This document shows positions 1 through 8,665 of a stretch of DNA of 64,000 bases, one piece after another. The notes under the pieces were generated by a model. It was not told the origin of the DNA and searched no databases. It was given only the letters and a program-made list of their open reading frames with translations. Positions within the stretch are counted from its first letter, which is position 1; every line of letters starts with the position of its first letter. The position numbers and the translations under genes are program-made. This stretch comes from JAZRPG01 sp045649105 (lineage in GTDB: Bacteria; Bacillota; Clostridia; Oscillospirales; JAAYXM01), in NCBI GenBank assembly GCA_045649105.1, contig JAZRPG010000017.1, forward strand, positions 45,767 to 109,766, given 5' to 3'.

Positions 1-1488
1 TTTTGTCGCAAGAGTCATTATTTCCTCCTGCGTCGCACTTTTTGCATCCACCTCGCCCGCGAGGCACCCGCCCGACATCACGAGAATTCTGTCGCACACA
101 CCGAGAAGCTCAGGCATTTCCGAGGATACCATAATTATCGTCTTTCCCTCTTTTGCAAGTTTTAATATAACCTGATATATCTCATACTTTGCACCGACAT
201 CGATGCCGCGCGTCGGCTCATCAAGCAAAAGCACGGTCGGCTCGGTTAAAAGCCAGCGCCCGATTATGACCTTCTGCTGGTTTCCGCCCGAGAGCGCGCG
301 GATTTTTGTCTCCTGAGACGGCGCCTTAACACGGAGCGTCTCCATCACCCAGTCCGTTGCCCTGCGCAGACGCGCATGGCTTAAAAACCCTGCAGGGGCG
401 CGGTACTTTCGCAGGCTCGATATCGTGGAATTGTCGCGCAGGTCAAGAATCCCGAAGATGCCTGTCGCGCGGCGCTCCTCCGTTATCAGCGCAAACCCGT
501 TTTTTATCGCCTCGCGGGCGTTTCTGTTTTTCACCTCGACCCCGTGAAGCTTTATCCTCCCGCTCTTTCGCGCCGAGATTCCGAATATGTTCTCCAGAAG
601 CTCCGTCCTGCCTGCACCGTCAAGCCCCGCCACGCCGACAATCTCTCCGCTGCGCACCGAAAACGAAACGTCCGTTAAGTTTGCATACAGCGACGAAAGG
701 TTCTCAACCTCAAGCGATGTCTCCCCCGGCGCGTTATCCTTCTCGGGGAACCTCTTTTCAAGCTCACGCCCTACCATAAGCTTTATTATCTGATTCATCG
801 TCAGCTCTTCTGCAGGCTTTGTCGCAATCCTTGCGCCGTCGCGCATTACGGTAACCTCATCGGAAATGCGCAGTATTTCCTCCATCTTGTGAGAGATATA
901 CACAATACCGCAGCCGCGCTCCCGAAGCATATTTATTATGCGGAACAGGCTCTCAACCTCTTTGTCGTTAAGAGATGAGGTCGGCTCGTCAAACACGATT
1001 ACCTTTGTGTTATACGAAACCGCCTTTGCAATCTCTACCATCTGGCGCTGTGCCACCGGCATTGTGCTCATTATCGTGTCAGGATTGATATCGAGCCCCA
1101 GCTGCTTAAATATTTTCTCTGTCTCTTTGCGCATCTTTTTTTCAGAGACAAACGGCCCGACTGTCGGATACCTGCCGAGCCAGATGTTATCCATGACGCT
1201 GCGCTTCAGGGCCTGGTTAAGCTCCTGATGTACCATGGCGACTCCGCTCTCAAGCGCATCACGCGCGGTCTTAAACTCTACCCTGCGTCCCTCCAGAAGA
1301 ATTTCCCCGCTGTCCTTTTTATATATCCCGAACAGGCATTTCATAAGAGTCGACTTGCCCGCACCGTTCTCCCCCATCAGCGCGTGCACCGTGCCTGCCT
1401 TTACGGTCAGCGAAACGCTGTCAAGCGCACGCACTCCGGGAAAGCTTTTGCATATGTCCTTCATTTCAAGAAGAATTTTGTTTTCCAT
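1..1488 (-). CDS. mglA: Sugar ABC transporter ATP-binding protein MglA (3' end cut by window)
   Basis: ATPase of a galactose/methyl-galactoside-type importer. The 496 codons present hold two tandem ABC domains. Domain 1 has Walker A GENGAGKST at about residue 39, signature region VAQRQMVEIAKA and Walker B VIVFDEPTSSL. Domain 2 has a degenerate Walker A (GLDGAGRTE), a clear LSGGNQQK signature and Walker B LLLDEPTRGIDVGAK. Such an asymmetric pair is typical of the Mgl/Rbs/Xyl family. The reading frame is open to base 1; family members are about 500 residues, so only a few residues and the stop should be missing. The start ATG at 1488 gives MENKILLEM. It follows mglB on the same strand; the permease mglC would be expected just beyond the left edge. 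The galactose assignment rests on the neighbouring binding protein. Confidence 0.93.
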   Translation of the reverse strand, partial: MENKILLEMKDICKSFPGVRALDSVSLTVKAGTVHALMGENGAGKSTLMKCLFGIYKKDSGEILLEGRRVEFKTARDALESGVAMVHQELNQALKRSVMDNIWLGRYPTVGPFVSEKKMRKETEKIFKQLGLDINPDTIMSTMPVAQRQMVEIAKAVSYNTKVIVFDEPTSSLNDKEVESLFRIINMLRERGCGIVYISHKMEEILRISDEVTVMRDGARIATKPAEELTMNQIIKLMVGRELEKRFPEKDNAPGETSLEVENLSSLYANLTDVSFSVRSGEIVGVAGLDGAGRTELLENIFGISARKSGRIKLHGVEVKNRNAREAIKNGFALITEERRATGIFGILDLRDNSTISSLRKYRAPAGFLSHARLRRATDWVMETLRVKAPSQETKIRALSGGNQQKVIIGRWLLTEPTVLLLDEPTRGIDVGAKYEIYQVILKLAKEGKTIIMVSSEMPELLGVCDRILVMSGGCLAGEVDAKSATQEEIMTLATK

Positions 1489-1507
1489 TCTCCGTCTTCC
1501 TCCGCGT

Positions 1508-1553
1508 AAAGCCCCCGGACAAGGGATTTGTTCCCCCTGCCCGGGAAGGCTTT
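1508..1553 (-). promoter_or_regulatory. Intercistronic imperfect hairpin between mglB and mglA
   Basis: After the mglB stop the transcript can form an interrupted stem: AAAGCC with GGCTTT at the ends, CCGG with CCGG inside, and a further short C/G block. There is no strong T-run. Such hairpins between binding-protein and ATPase genes often protect the upstream message or reduce downstream expression. That role is inferred. Confidence 0.4.
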
Positions 1554-1584
1554 TCTGCCGTAACCCGAATTTATCGGATTTTGC

Positions 1585-2646
1585 TTATTCGCCCGTGTAT
1601 ATTCCGTACGGTATGCGCACCTTGGCAACGCCCTCATCAACATTGTAGTCGCCCATATCGTCAAGGACGCCCTTTCCCGAGGTCGAGTTTCTTACAACCT
1701 GTGCGATGCCGCGCGCCATTCCGTCTGAATCCTGCTTTATCGTGCCCGCCATTCTTCCTGCCTTTATATGCTCCTTCGCCGCCTCCGTCGCATCGACGCC
1801 GAATACGGGGATTGTCCTGCCGCTGCCGTTGTTATAGCCTGCCGTATTAAGCGCGGTTATTGCTCCCTCTGCCATTCCGTCATTGTTGCAGATTACAGCC
1901 TCGACCATGTTTTTCGACGCCTCGGTATACTCCGTCAGTATAGTCGTCATATACTCATTCGATGCCGCAGCAGACCAGTTTCCGTTCATATCGGCAAGGT
2001 ACCCGTCGCGGTTTCCGGCATTATAGAACACAAGCTCGGGCTTTCCTGCCTCCTTAAGCTTTGCATTAGCGTCCTCAACCGCATATTTCGTGCGGTATTC
2101 CGCCTCGGCATTGCCCTCCTGACCCTTGAACAGTACATACGATATTTTACCGTCGCCGTTTAAATCCGTCGCGTCAAAGTTTTTCACCAGATAGTCGCCT
2201 ATCATCTCGCCCTGCATATGCCCCGCCTCTGCAGCATCTGTGCCGACGAATGCACACTTGTCATAGCTTTTCACAACCTCGTCAGACACCTCGCGGTTAA
2301 AGAAAATAACGGGGATATCCGCGTTTTTTGCCTGCTCGACTATTCCGCGCGCCGCATCGTCGGAGCCCGTCTCCACAATATTTACGACAAGCACGGTCGC
2401 GCCCTTTGTTATCGCCGTCTGCACCTGCTCTGCCTGAGTCGTCTGGCTCGAGTTTGAGTCGTAGTCCTGATACTCTACGCCGAGGGCGTCAAGCTCGCGG
2501 TCAAGCGCTGCGCGCACGGTTGAGATATAAGGGTCGCTGTAGGTGTAATAGAACACCGCCACGGAATGATTCTGCGTCTGCTCGCCGCAACCCGAAAGCC
2601 CGAGCGCAAGGCATGCCGCAATTATAAGAGCTGATATTTTTTTCAT
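1585..2646 (-). CDS. mglB: Galactose-type periplasmic-binding lipoprotein MglB
   Basis: Extracellular sugar-binding lipoprotein of the Mgl importer. The start chosen is the ATG at 2646 (MKKISALI...), because AAGGAG lies just upstream; an in-frame ATG at 2670 has no such site. The N-terminus is a lipoprotein signal with lipobox LSGC, so the mature protein should be anchored on the outer face of the membrane. The body is a type 1 (ribose/galactose-like) binding fold of 353 residues in all. A DLNGDGK loop matches the EF-hand-like calcium site of galactose-binding proteins, followed by a GQEGNAEAEYR segment typical of MglB. It is first in the operon with mglA downstream. Glucose or a galactoside could equally be the ligand. 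Confidence 0.88.
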   Translation of the reverse strand: MKKISALIIAACLALGLSGCGEQTQNHSVAVFYYTYSDPYISTVRAALDRELDALGVEYQDYDSNSSQTTQAEQVQTAITKGATVLVVNIVETGSDDAARGIVEQAKNADIPVIFFNREVSDEVVKSYDKCAFVGTDAAEAGHMQGEMIGDYLVKNFDATDLNGDGKISYVLFKGQEGNAEAEYRTKYAVEDANAKLKEAGKPELVFYNAGNRDGYLADMNGNWSAAASNEYMTTILTEYTEASKNMVEAVICNNDGMAEGAITALNTAGYNNGSGRTIPVFGVDATEAAKEHIKAGRMAGTIKQDSDGMARGIAQVVRNSTSGKGVLDDMGDYNVDEGVAKVRIPYGIYTGE

Positions 2647-2688
2647 AATTTGCACTCCTTGAATTTTCATTTTATGTGACTGTTTCTA

Positions 2689-2694
2689 ATTATA
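2689..2694 (-). promoter_or_regulatory. Possible -10 element for mglBA
   Basis: TATAAT read on the minus strand, about 45 bases before the mglB start. No good -35 lies at 16-18 bases, so the promoter may depend on an activator. Assignment by position only. Confidence 0.35.
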
Positions 2695-2770
2695 CCCACA
2701 AAGTGTTTTTCAAATACTCTTCTTGCCCATTTTAAAAAATAATTTTAAAATCCGCCATATCCCCCTTAAA

Positions 2771-2823
2771 AAACAAAAGCACCGTATAACTCTGAGTTGA
2801 TTTTACTCAAAGTTATACGGTGC
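2771..2823 (-). terminator. Rho-independent terminator of thrS
   Basis: An 18-bp stem with a single mismatch (2779-2797 against 2805-2823) and a short T-rich loop. Read on the minus strand it is followed by TTTTGTTTTTT. It sits 20 bases after the thrS stop. Confidence 0.9.
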
Positions 2824-2844
2824 GTATTTGAAATGCGCTTTTAT

Positions 2845-4785
2845 TTATGCTTTTGCTTTTGTGTCTATCTGCTCGCGTATCAGCTTGATAAACTCATCAA
2901 GCGTCATTGCGCCGAGGTTTTCGCCGTTCTTGCGGGCGCGGACGGTAACGGTCTTCTCCTCCGCCTCCTTATCGCCGAGGACGAGCATAAACGGAGTTTT
3001 CTCCATCTGCGCCTCGCGGATTTTATATCCAATCTTCTCGCTGCGGCAGTCCGTCTCAACGCGGACGCCCGCCGCGCGCAGAGCCTTTTCAATCTCTGCT
3101 GCGTAGTCATGCTGCCTGTCGGTAATCGGGAGTATTTTTACCTGCGTCGGCATAAGCCATGTCGGAAGCGCACCTGCGTATTTCTCAATAAGCAGTGCAA
3201 GCGTTCTCTCATAGCAGCCGATTGATGTGCGGTGAATGACATACGGATGCTTCTTTTCCCCGTTTGCATCGACATACTCCATGCCGAACCTCTCTGCAAG
3301 CAGGAAGTCGACCTGGATTGTAATGAGCGTATCCTCCTTACCGTGTACGTTCTTTATCTGTATGTCAAGCTTCGGCCCGTAGAATGCCGCCTCGCCCGCA
3401 GCCTCGACATAATCAATATTAAGACCGTCAAGGATATCGCGCATACGGTCCTGAACCTCGTTCCACTGCTCTGCCGTACCGATATATTTTTCGCGGTCAT
3501 TCTCGTCCCACTTCGAGAAGCGGTATGATACATCCTCATCAAGGCCGAGCGTCTCAAGCATAAAGCGGGCAAGGTCAAGACAGCCTGCAAACTCATCCTC
3601 AAGCTGCTCGGGAAGGCACGCGAGATGTCCCTCCGAGATTGTGAACTGGCGGACACGGATAAGTCCGTGCATCTCGCCCGATGCCTCGTTCCTGAAGAGT
3701 GTCGATGTCTCTCCGAGGCGCATCGGAAGGTCGCGGTAGCTGCGTGGTTTATTGAGATATGCCATGAACTGGAACGGGCATGTCATCGGACGCAGTGCAA
3801 AAACCTCGCCCTCAGCATCGGGGTCGCCCATTATAAACATTCCGTCCTGATAGTGGTCCCAATGTCCTGAGATTTTGTAAAGGTCGCGCTTTGCCATGAA
3901 CGGAGTTTTTGTGAGCAGATAGCCCCTTTTCTCCTCCTCGTCCTCTACAAATCTCTGAAGAAGCTGTATAACGCGCGCGCCCTTCGGAAGCATTATCGGG
4001 AGCCCCTGACCGATTACATCGCTCGTTGTGAAGAAGGCGAGCTCGCGTCCGATTTTGTTATGGTCGCGGCGCTTTGCCTCCTCAACCGCCTCAAGATATT
4101 CCGTAAGCTCGCTTGATTTTGTAAACGCCGTGCCGTATATTCTCTGGAGCATCTTATTGTTCGAGTCGCCTCTCCAGTACGCGCCCGTGCACGAGGTAAG
4201 CGCAAACGCCTTCACCTTTGAGGTGTTTAAAAGATGCGCGCCTGCGCACAGGTCGACAAACTCGCCCTGGCGGTAGAACGAAATCTCCTCGCCTTCAGGG
4301 AGCGCCTCAATAAGCTCAACCTTGTACGGCTGGTTTTTCTCGCGCATGAGCGCAAGCGCTTCATCGCGCGGGAGTGAAAAACGCTCTACGCGGAGCGATT
4401 CCTTGACTATCTTCTTCATCTCTGCCGAGATTTTTTCAAGCGCGTCGGCGCCGAAGGTCTCCTCAGAGTCAAAATCGTAATAGAAGCCCGTGTCCGTCGC
4501 GGGGCCTATCGCAAGCTTTACATTCGGGTACAGACGAAGCACCGCCTGTGCCAGAATGTGCGACGCGGTGTGGCGAAGCGTCCACTTGCCCTCAGGCGCG
4601 TCGAATGTCAGTATTTCGAGCGTATCCCCGTCCTTCAGTTCATACGAAAGGTCACGCGTCTTTCCGTTTACTGACGCGGCAAGCGCCGCATTAGCAAGCC
4701 CGGAGCTTATCTCGCGCGCCGCATCAAGGCAGTTTACGCCATCATTCAGCTCAAGCGCTGAGCCGTCCTTAAGAAAAATTTTCAT
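2845..4785 (-). CDS. thrS: Threonyl-tRNA synthetase
   Basis: Charges tRNA-Thr. Full-length class II enzyme of 646 residues. It has an N-terminal TGS domain (about 1-61), the editing domain with the HTASH (HxxxH) motif at residues 72-76, then a class II catalytic core with motif 2 near FRNEASGEMHGLIRVRQF, and a C-terminal anticodon-binding domain (WLMPTQVKILPI onward). The ATG at 4785 is preceded by AAGGAG. It is transcribed alone from a promoter at 5134-5162 through a T-box leader and ends at a strong terminator. Expression should therefore respond to uncharged tRNA-Thr. Confidence 0.97.
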   Translation of the reverse strand: MKIFLKDGSALELNDGVNCLDAAREISSGLANAALAASVNGKTRDLSYELKDGDTLEILTFDAPEGKWTLRHTASHILAQAVLRLYPNVKLAIGPATDTGFYYDFDSEETFGADALEKISAEMKKIVKESLRVERFSLPRDEALALMREKNQPYKVELIEALPEGEEISFYRQGEFVDLCAGAHLLNTSKVKAFALTSCTGAYWRGDSNNKMLQRIYGTAFTKSSELTEYLEAVEEAKRRDHNKIGRELAFFTTSDVIGQGLPIMLPKGARVIQLLQRFVEDEEEKRGYLLTKTPFMAKRDLYKISGHWDHYQDGMFIMGDPDAEGEVFALRPMTCPFQFMAYLNKPRSYRDLPMRLGETSTLFRNEASGEMHGLIRVRQFTISEGHLACLPEQLEDEFAGCLDLARFMLETLGLDEDVSYRFSKWDENDREKYIGTAEQWNEVQDRMRDILDGLNIDYVEAAGEAAFYGPKLDIQIKNVHGKEDTLITIQVDFLLAERFGMEYVDANGEKKHPYVIHRTSIGCYERTLALLIEKYAGALPTWLMPTQVKILPITDRQHDYAAEIEKALRAAGVRVETDCRSEKIGYKIREAQMEKTPFMLVLGDKEAEEKTVTVRARKNGENLGAMTLDEFIKLIREQIDTKAKA

Positions 4786-4831
4786 TTTTTAAAACTCCTT
4801 TGTCATATTATATATCATTTCCGAAAATAAT

Positions 4832-5127
4832 AAAAAAACGCCGCACACCCCGTGAAAAAAATTCAGGGGTGCCGACGAACCGGCACGGTTCCACCCTGCT
4901 TGCACGCGCGTAAGAATTCCACGCACATGCCGCTCAACATAAGCGGTTAACGCCCGCTGACGCCCGCACATACACACACGGCGCCCTTTGCGCCGGCTTC
5001 CGCACGGAAGCACGAAGACGGTCCCGCCGACCCGCATCCGCGCGGCGCGCTCTCAGCCTCGGCGCAGCCTCTCTTATCCGCTATGCATTTCGGGTGACGG
5101 ATTCTCCGTATTGCTTTTTCATTATTA
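4832..5127 (-). promoter_or_regulatory. T-box riboswitch leader of thrS
   Basis: The leader on the minus strand carries the T-box core AGGGTGGAACCGTG (4884-4897). It sits in an antiterminator whose arms are CAGGGTG (4892-4898) and CACCCCTG (4864-4871). The downstream arm can instead pair with CGGGGTG to form a terminator (about 4839-4873) followed by seven T (4832-4838). A 5' AGAG-containing stem I region precedes it. A candidate specifier ACC (Thr) is at 5020-5022 on the minus strand. The core and the competing hairpins are visible; the specifier assignment is inferred without folding. Confidence 0.88.
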
Positions 5128-5133
5128 TATGTA

Positions 5134-5162
5134 ATTATAGACCCGATTTTTAAAAAAGTCAA
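5134..5162 (-). promoter_or_regulatory. Promoter of the thrS T-box transcript
   Basis: TTGACT (-35, 5157-5162), 17-base spacer, TATAAT (-10, 5134-5139) on the minus strand. It places the transcription start near 5127, giving a leader of about 340 bases. Confidence 0.8.
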
Positions 5163-5232
5163 CACAGGCCTGCGAATAATATACGGAATTTGCGGAAATA
5201 CTTGTGAATATAACTGAAAAGGAGAATTTAAT

Positions 5233-5751
5233 ATGAAAAAAGTTGTTTTAATCTCGCTTGCGCTCTTGCTCGTCTTTCTGATGTTCGGCAGCTGCGGGAA
5301 CGCGGAGGACGGCAAAATCGAGAACAGCACTTCCGAAAACAGCGGAACGGTTGAAAACAAAAACGACAACACAGGAAAAGACAGCATTATGAAATACGAC
5401 GAAAACGGCATTTCTTTTGATGTGCCCGAGTCCTGGCGCGACAACTTCAAATCCGTTTCAAAAGATGTCGGCACAGGTGAGGACAAATATACAAAGACTG
5501 ACTTTATCTACAACCTCGGCGAGCGCGATATCCTCGTGATGTCCGTCGGCCGCTTTACAAAGCCGCAGTGGGAAAAGCTCAAGAAAAGCCAGCCCGATGC
5601 AGAGGGCGCAAAGCTCGGCGAGACAAAAGACCATGTCTACAGCATTTTTTACGAAAACCACGACTATATTGAGGATAATGAGCTTCGCGATATCTTAAAG
5701 AAAGTCAGAGATGAGGCAACCTCGCTCCGCTCTACAATTAATATTAAATAA
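5233..5751 (+). CDS. Small secreted lipoprotein of unknown function
   Basis: A 172-residue protein with a lipoprotein signal (hydrophobic run ending in FGSC at the lipobox), then an Asn/Glu/Thr-rich linker to about residue 50. A compact domain follows, starting near YDENGISFDVPESW; its layout recalls small surface lipoproteins with a PsbP/DUF-type fold, but I do not recognise the family. The ATG at 5233 is preceded by AAAAGGAG. It stands alone, divergent from thrS and convergent with the HAD gene. No catalytic motif is seen. Confidence 0.75.
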   Translation: MKKVVLISLALLLVFLMFGSCGNAEDGKIENSTSENSGTVENKNDNTGKDSIMKYDENGISFDVPESWRDNFKSVSKDVGTGEDKYTKTDFIYNLGERDILVMSVGRFTKPQWEKLKKSQPDAEGAKLGETKDHVYSIFYENHDYIEDNELRDILKKVRDEATSLRSTINIK

Positions 5752-5760
5752 CGCATCAGC

Positions 5761-5785
5761 GCCGCGGAAGCTTCCGCGGCTCTGA
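5761..5785. terminator. Palindromic hairpin between convergent genes
   Basis: GCCGCGGAAG CTTCCGCGGC is a perfect 20-base palindrome between the lipoprotein stop and the HAD gene stop. T-rich bases follow on the plus strand. It probably works as a terminator on at least that strand. Confidence 0.6.
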
Positions 5786-5789
5786 TTTC

Positions 5790-6437
5790 TTATTCCTTAT
5801 CCTTAAATTCCTCAAACGAGGTTATATATATATCGGAAACGGACCGCAGCTCCGCCTGCATTTCTTCGGAGAACCTGTCGTACACGCCGACGACCTTGTA
5901 CCCCGCGGCCTTTGCCGTTTCTGCCGCATGCAGCGAGTCCTCAAAAACGGCAGTCTGAGATGAAGATGTCCCAAGCGCCCTGCGCGCCGCATCGAAAACA
6001 TCAGGCCGCGTCTTGGGAACGCCGACCTCACCGCATGTTGTTATCGAATCAAAAAAATGCAGGATTCCGCACCGTGAAAGAACGCTCTCGACATGGCACC
6101 TGTCTGTCGCCGTCGCCACGCCCATTCGCACGCCGCGATGCGAAAGCTTCTCAAGATACTCTCTCACCCCGGGCTTCGGCTCCGTTATTTTATCATAAAG
6201 CAGGGAAACGCGCGCATTTATCTCAGCTTTCAGCTCCCCGACGGACTCCTTGAATCCGTACTTTTCCTTTACATAATACAGAAACTCGGTAGCTCCCATT
6301 CTGAGAAAAAGCTCATGAGCACACGGCTCGGTCGATATGCCGCGCGAGGCAAGATAATCCTCCCCCTGCGTGTACCACACATGCATAGAGTCAATAAGCG
6401 TTCCGTCCATATCAAATATTGCACCCGAAAATTCCAC
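5790..6437 (-). CDS. HAD-superfamily phosphatase, beta-phosphoglucomutase-like
   Basis: A cytoplasmic hydrolase of the haloacid dehalogenase superfamily, subfamily I with a helical cap after motif I. Motif I FDMDGTLIDS holds the nucleophile Asp pair. A Thr of motif II lies near GVATATD, and the acidic motif is in FEDSLHAAE. Length about 215 residues fits phosphoglycolate phosphatase or beta-phosphoglucomutase types. Start is uncertain: GTG codons occur at 6449, 6446 and 6437. The 6437 GTG has the best spacing from AAGGAG (6450-6455) and is used here. Substrate cannot be told from sequence. Confidence 0.8.
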   Translation of the reverse strand: MEFSGAIFDMDGTLIDSMHVWYTQGEDYLASRGISTEPCAHELFLRMGATEFLYYVKEKYGFKESVGELKAEINARVSLLYDKITEPKPGVREYLEKLSHRGVRMGVATATDRCHVESVLSRCGILHFFDSITTCGEVGVPKTRPDVFDAARRALGTSSSQTAVFEDSLHAAETAKAAGYKVVGVYDRFSEEMQAELRSVSDIYITSFEEFKDKE

Positions 6438-6508
6438 GGTCTTCACCACTCCTTTTTTAATGCATATATATTCTACATGTAATTTTTTAAAAAGTCCCCC
6501 GACTTTTC

Positions 6509-6525
6509 ATTACAGTTTTGTTACA
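6509..6525 (-). promoter_or_regulatory. Putative WalR box (upstream copy)
   Basis: On the minus strand TGTAAC-AAAAC-TGTAAT fits the WalR (YycF) direct-repeat consensus TGTWAH-N5-TGTWAH exactly. It lies about 85 bases upstream of the -35 of the wall hydrolase gene. Function inferred from the known WalR regulon of wall hydrolases. Confidence 0.6.
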
Positions 6526-6610
6526 AAACTGTTTTCCCGAAAAAGCCCGTAAAATAGCCGTTTTTTCAAACAGCTTGCCCTTTCCAAATGTTAACAATAC
6601 CAAAAAAGCC

Positions 6611-6639
6611 TTGACATTTACAAAAAAATAGGGTATTAT
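6611..6639 (+). promoter_or_regulatory. Sigma-A type promoter of the LysM/M23 gene
   Basis: TTGACA (6611-6616), 17-base spacer, TATTAT (6634-6639). Start of transcription expected near 6646. Confidence 0.85.
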
Positions 6640-6649
6640 GTAATCACTC

Positions 6650-6666
6650 TGTAACCGATTTGTAAC
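6650..6666 (+). promoter_or_regulatory. Putative WalR box (downstream copy)
   Basis: TGTAAC-CGATT-TGTAAC, a perfect direct repeat with 5-base spacing, matching TGTWAH-N5-TGTWAH. It starts just past the predicted transcription start. In Bacillus a box in this position usually goes with repression, whereas upstream boxes go with activation. Confidence 0.65.
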
Positions 6667-6703
6667 CACGAATCGGGATTAAAGAAAGAAAGCAGGTGAT
6701 GCA

Positions 6704-8335
6704 GTGTCTCGTGAGTCACAGTCGCACGACGCGGCGGTATACTCGGCAAGCCCGATAACCCGCCGGAATTTTACAGATAAACAAAAAAGGCTTAACAATG
6801 CCATTCTCGGCATTATCGCCATTATATATGAATTTGTGATGTTCTGCGCGACAAAGGCGGTAAACGCCTCTGTCATCGTCGGGACTGCGCTTCATTCAAA
6901 GGTGCTTATCCCCGTTGCCGTTTACGGTGTCGCTATCATAAGCCGCATTGCAACGCTGCTTGAGCAGTTCCGCTACCGGTCGCGCTGCATGTCGCACAGT
7001 ATCACCGTCGGTATTACGCATTTCCGCAGAAGCAGATTTCTCCTCGCCGCCGTTCTTATGTCCCTGACCGCAGTTGTCATTGCGTCAACATTTTTGAGCG
7101 TCGGTATTAAAATATTTGTCGATGATGAGCCGATAGGCTATATGTACAGCAGAAGCGATTTTGACGAGGCGGTGAGCTTTGTTGAGAAGCGCGCAAGCGA
7201 GATTCTTGAGCGCCCGTACAGCGTAACATCAAAAGTCCGCTTTGAGCTCGGAATCGTCCCGCGCGAATCAGTTCTTTCAAAAACTCAGCTGCAGTCCATT
7301 TTCTTCTCCGATATCGAAGATGTTTCAATGCTTTATGCCATCACGGTTGACGGGCAGGTCGTCGGGGCAAGCAAAAACCGCGACACGCTTCAGGCTATGC
7401 TTGATGAGCTTCTCCATGTTAATGACCCGAAAATCAAGGCTCATTTCGCACAGGATGTCCAGATTACACAGCGCTATGTAGACGCGTCATATCTCCTTTC
7501 CTATGACGAAATCCGCGAAAAGCTCACATCTAAAATCCATTCTTCAAGAACATATACCGTCAAATCCGGCGACACAATAAACTCGGCAGCAAAGGCAAAC
7601 GGCCTTACGAGAGCCGCTCTTATTGAGCTTAACCCCTCACTTCAGTCAGGGCGCCTGCGCGCAGGCCAGAAGCTTGTCGTTGCAAAGGAAGTCCCCTTCC
7701 TCTCTGTCGAGGCTGTCCGCCATGTTGAGTACACGGAAACCATTCCGTTTGAGACAAAGAAGGTTGAGAGCAGCTCTCTTTACAAGGGAAGCACTCGCGT
7801 TTCCGTAAACGGCAAGGTCGGTATAAGAAAAGTCGTCGCCGATGTAACATATGTTGATAATAAAGAGGTTTCAAGAAATATTATAAGCAGCACAGTCACG
7901 CGCGAGCCTGTCACAAAGGTAATTGAGGTCGGCACAAAGCCGCGTCCGAAGACGGTCGCCACAGGCGTCATGCGCCGCCCGGTAAGCGGTGCCATTATCT
8001 CCTCGCGTTACGGTTACCGCCGCGGCTCTTTCCATTCAGGCGTTGACTTTGCCCTCGCGAAAGGAAATCCTGTCGTTGCGGCAGACGGAGGAACGGTCAC
8101 ATACGCCGGCTGGAAGCGCGGAGGCTGGGGCTATCTCGTAATAATAAACCACGGCAACGGCCGCGAAACATATTACGCGCACAACTCAAAGGTTACCGTA
8201 AGCGTCGGCCAGAAGGTCGCAAAGGGCGAGCAGATTGCAAAAGTCGGAAGCACCGGAAACAGCTCAGGTCCGCACGTCCACTTTGAGGTTCATGTAAACG
8301 GCAGACATGTAAACCCGTTCAACTATATTTCCTAA
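6704..8335 (+). CDS. LysM / G5 / M23 peptidoglycan endopeptidase, membrane-anchored
   Basis: A 543-residue cell-wall hydrolase. A cytoplasmic N-terminus and hydrophobic segments (around residues 40-75 and 105-135) anchor it. A LysM domain follows (YTVKSGDTINSAAKANG...), then a G5 domain (VEYTETIPFETKKV...TYVDNKEVSR), then a C-terminal M23 metallopeptidase with zinc ligands in HSGVDFA and PHVHFEVH and the conserved YYAHNS His. LysM and G5 probably bind glycan, and M23 cuts stem-peptide cross-links. The GTG at 6704 follows AGGTG. The gene is monocistronic with its own promoter, two WalR-type boxes and a strong terminator. It could also have a sporulation role, since coat genes follow. Confidence 0.92.
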   Translation: MSRESQSHDAAVYSASPITRRNFTDKQKRLNNAILGIIAIIYEFVMFCATKAVNASVIVGTALHSKVLIPVAVYGVAIISRIATLLEQFRYRSRCMSHSITVGITHFRRSRFLLAAVLMSLTAVVIASTFLSVGIKIFVDDEPIGYMYSRSDFDEAVSFVEKRASEILERPYSVTSKVRFELGIVPRESVLSKTQLQSIFFSDIEDVSMLYAITVDGQVVGASKNRDTLQAMLDELLHVNDPKIKAHFAQDVQITQRYVDASYLLSYDEIREKLTSKIHSSRTYTVKSGDTINSAAKANGLTRAALIELNPSLQSGRLRAGQKLVVAKEVPFLSVEAVRHVEYTETIPFETKKVESSSLYKGSTRVSVNGKVGIRKVVADVTYVDNKEVSRNIISSTVTREPVTKVIEVGTKPRPKTVATGVMRRPVSGAIISSRYGYRRGSFHSGVDFALAKGNPVVAADGGTVTYAGWKRGGWGYLVIINHGNGRETYYAHNSKVTVSVGQKVAKGEQIAKVGSTGNSSGPHVHFEVHVNGRHVNPFNYIS

Positions 8336-8357
8336 AAATTTTACAGCGCTTACAAAC

Positions 8358-8397
8358 CCCTCCGGAACAATTTGTCCCGGAGGGATTTTTGTGTTTT
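8358..8397 (+). terminator. Terminator of the M23 gene
   Basis: Stem CCCTCCGGAACA with TGTCCCGGAGGG (8358-8384), followed by ATTTTTGTGTTTTT. Confidence 0.88.
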
Positions 8398-8458
8398 TCC
8401 GAACGCTGTATACTCTCCCTGATATCTGTCAATAATCACTTTGGGAGGTGATAAAAGA

Positions 8459-8632
8459 ATGAGCCCGAAGGAACTTCTTTATATCGAGGACGCGCTCGGA
8501 CATGCGACATTCCTTGAGAAGCAGTGCAGAGAAACTGCCGAAAAGCTTCAGGATACCAACCTTAAAAACTATGTCCTCGGCATCGCAACAAAGCACAAGC
8601 AGACCTTTGACGAGTTTTATAAGTTAGTTTAA
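8459..8632 (+). CDS. Small spore coat (CotF-like) protein
   Basis: A 57-residue helical protein (MSPKELLYIEDALGHATFLE...) resembling the short CotF-associated proteins of Clostridia. The start ATG at 8459 sits 8 bases after GGGAGGTG. A longer reading from TTG at 8441 would run through that ribosome site and is rejected. It forms a pair with the next gene, 33 bases downstream. Probably a coat or mother-cell structural protein; family assignment rests on sequence resemblance from memory. Confidence 0.75.
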   Translation: MSPKELLYIEDALGHATFLEKQCRETAEKLQDTNLKNYVLGIATKHKQTFDEFYKLV

Positions 8633-8665
8633 CGGCGCTTCGCGCTATGGGAGGTGAATTTTAAA

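Noticed and set aside
8441..8458. TTG start for the first coat gene
   Set aside because: It would translate through the GGGAGGTG ribosome site; ATG 8459 is the natural start.
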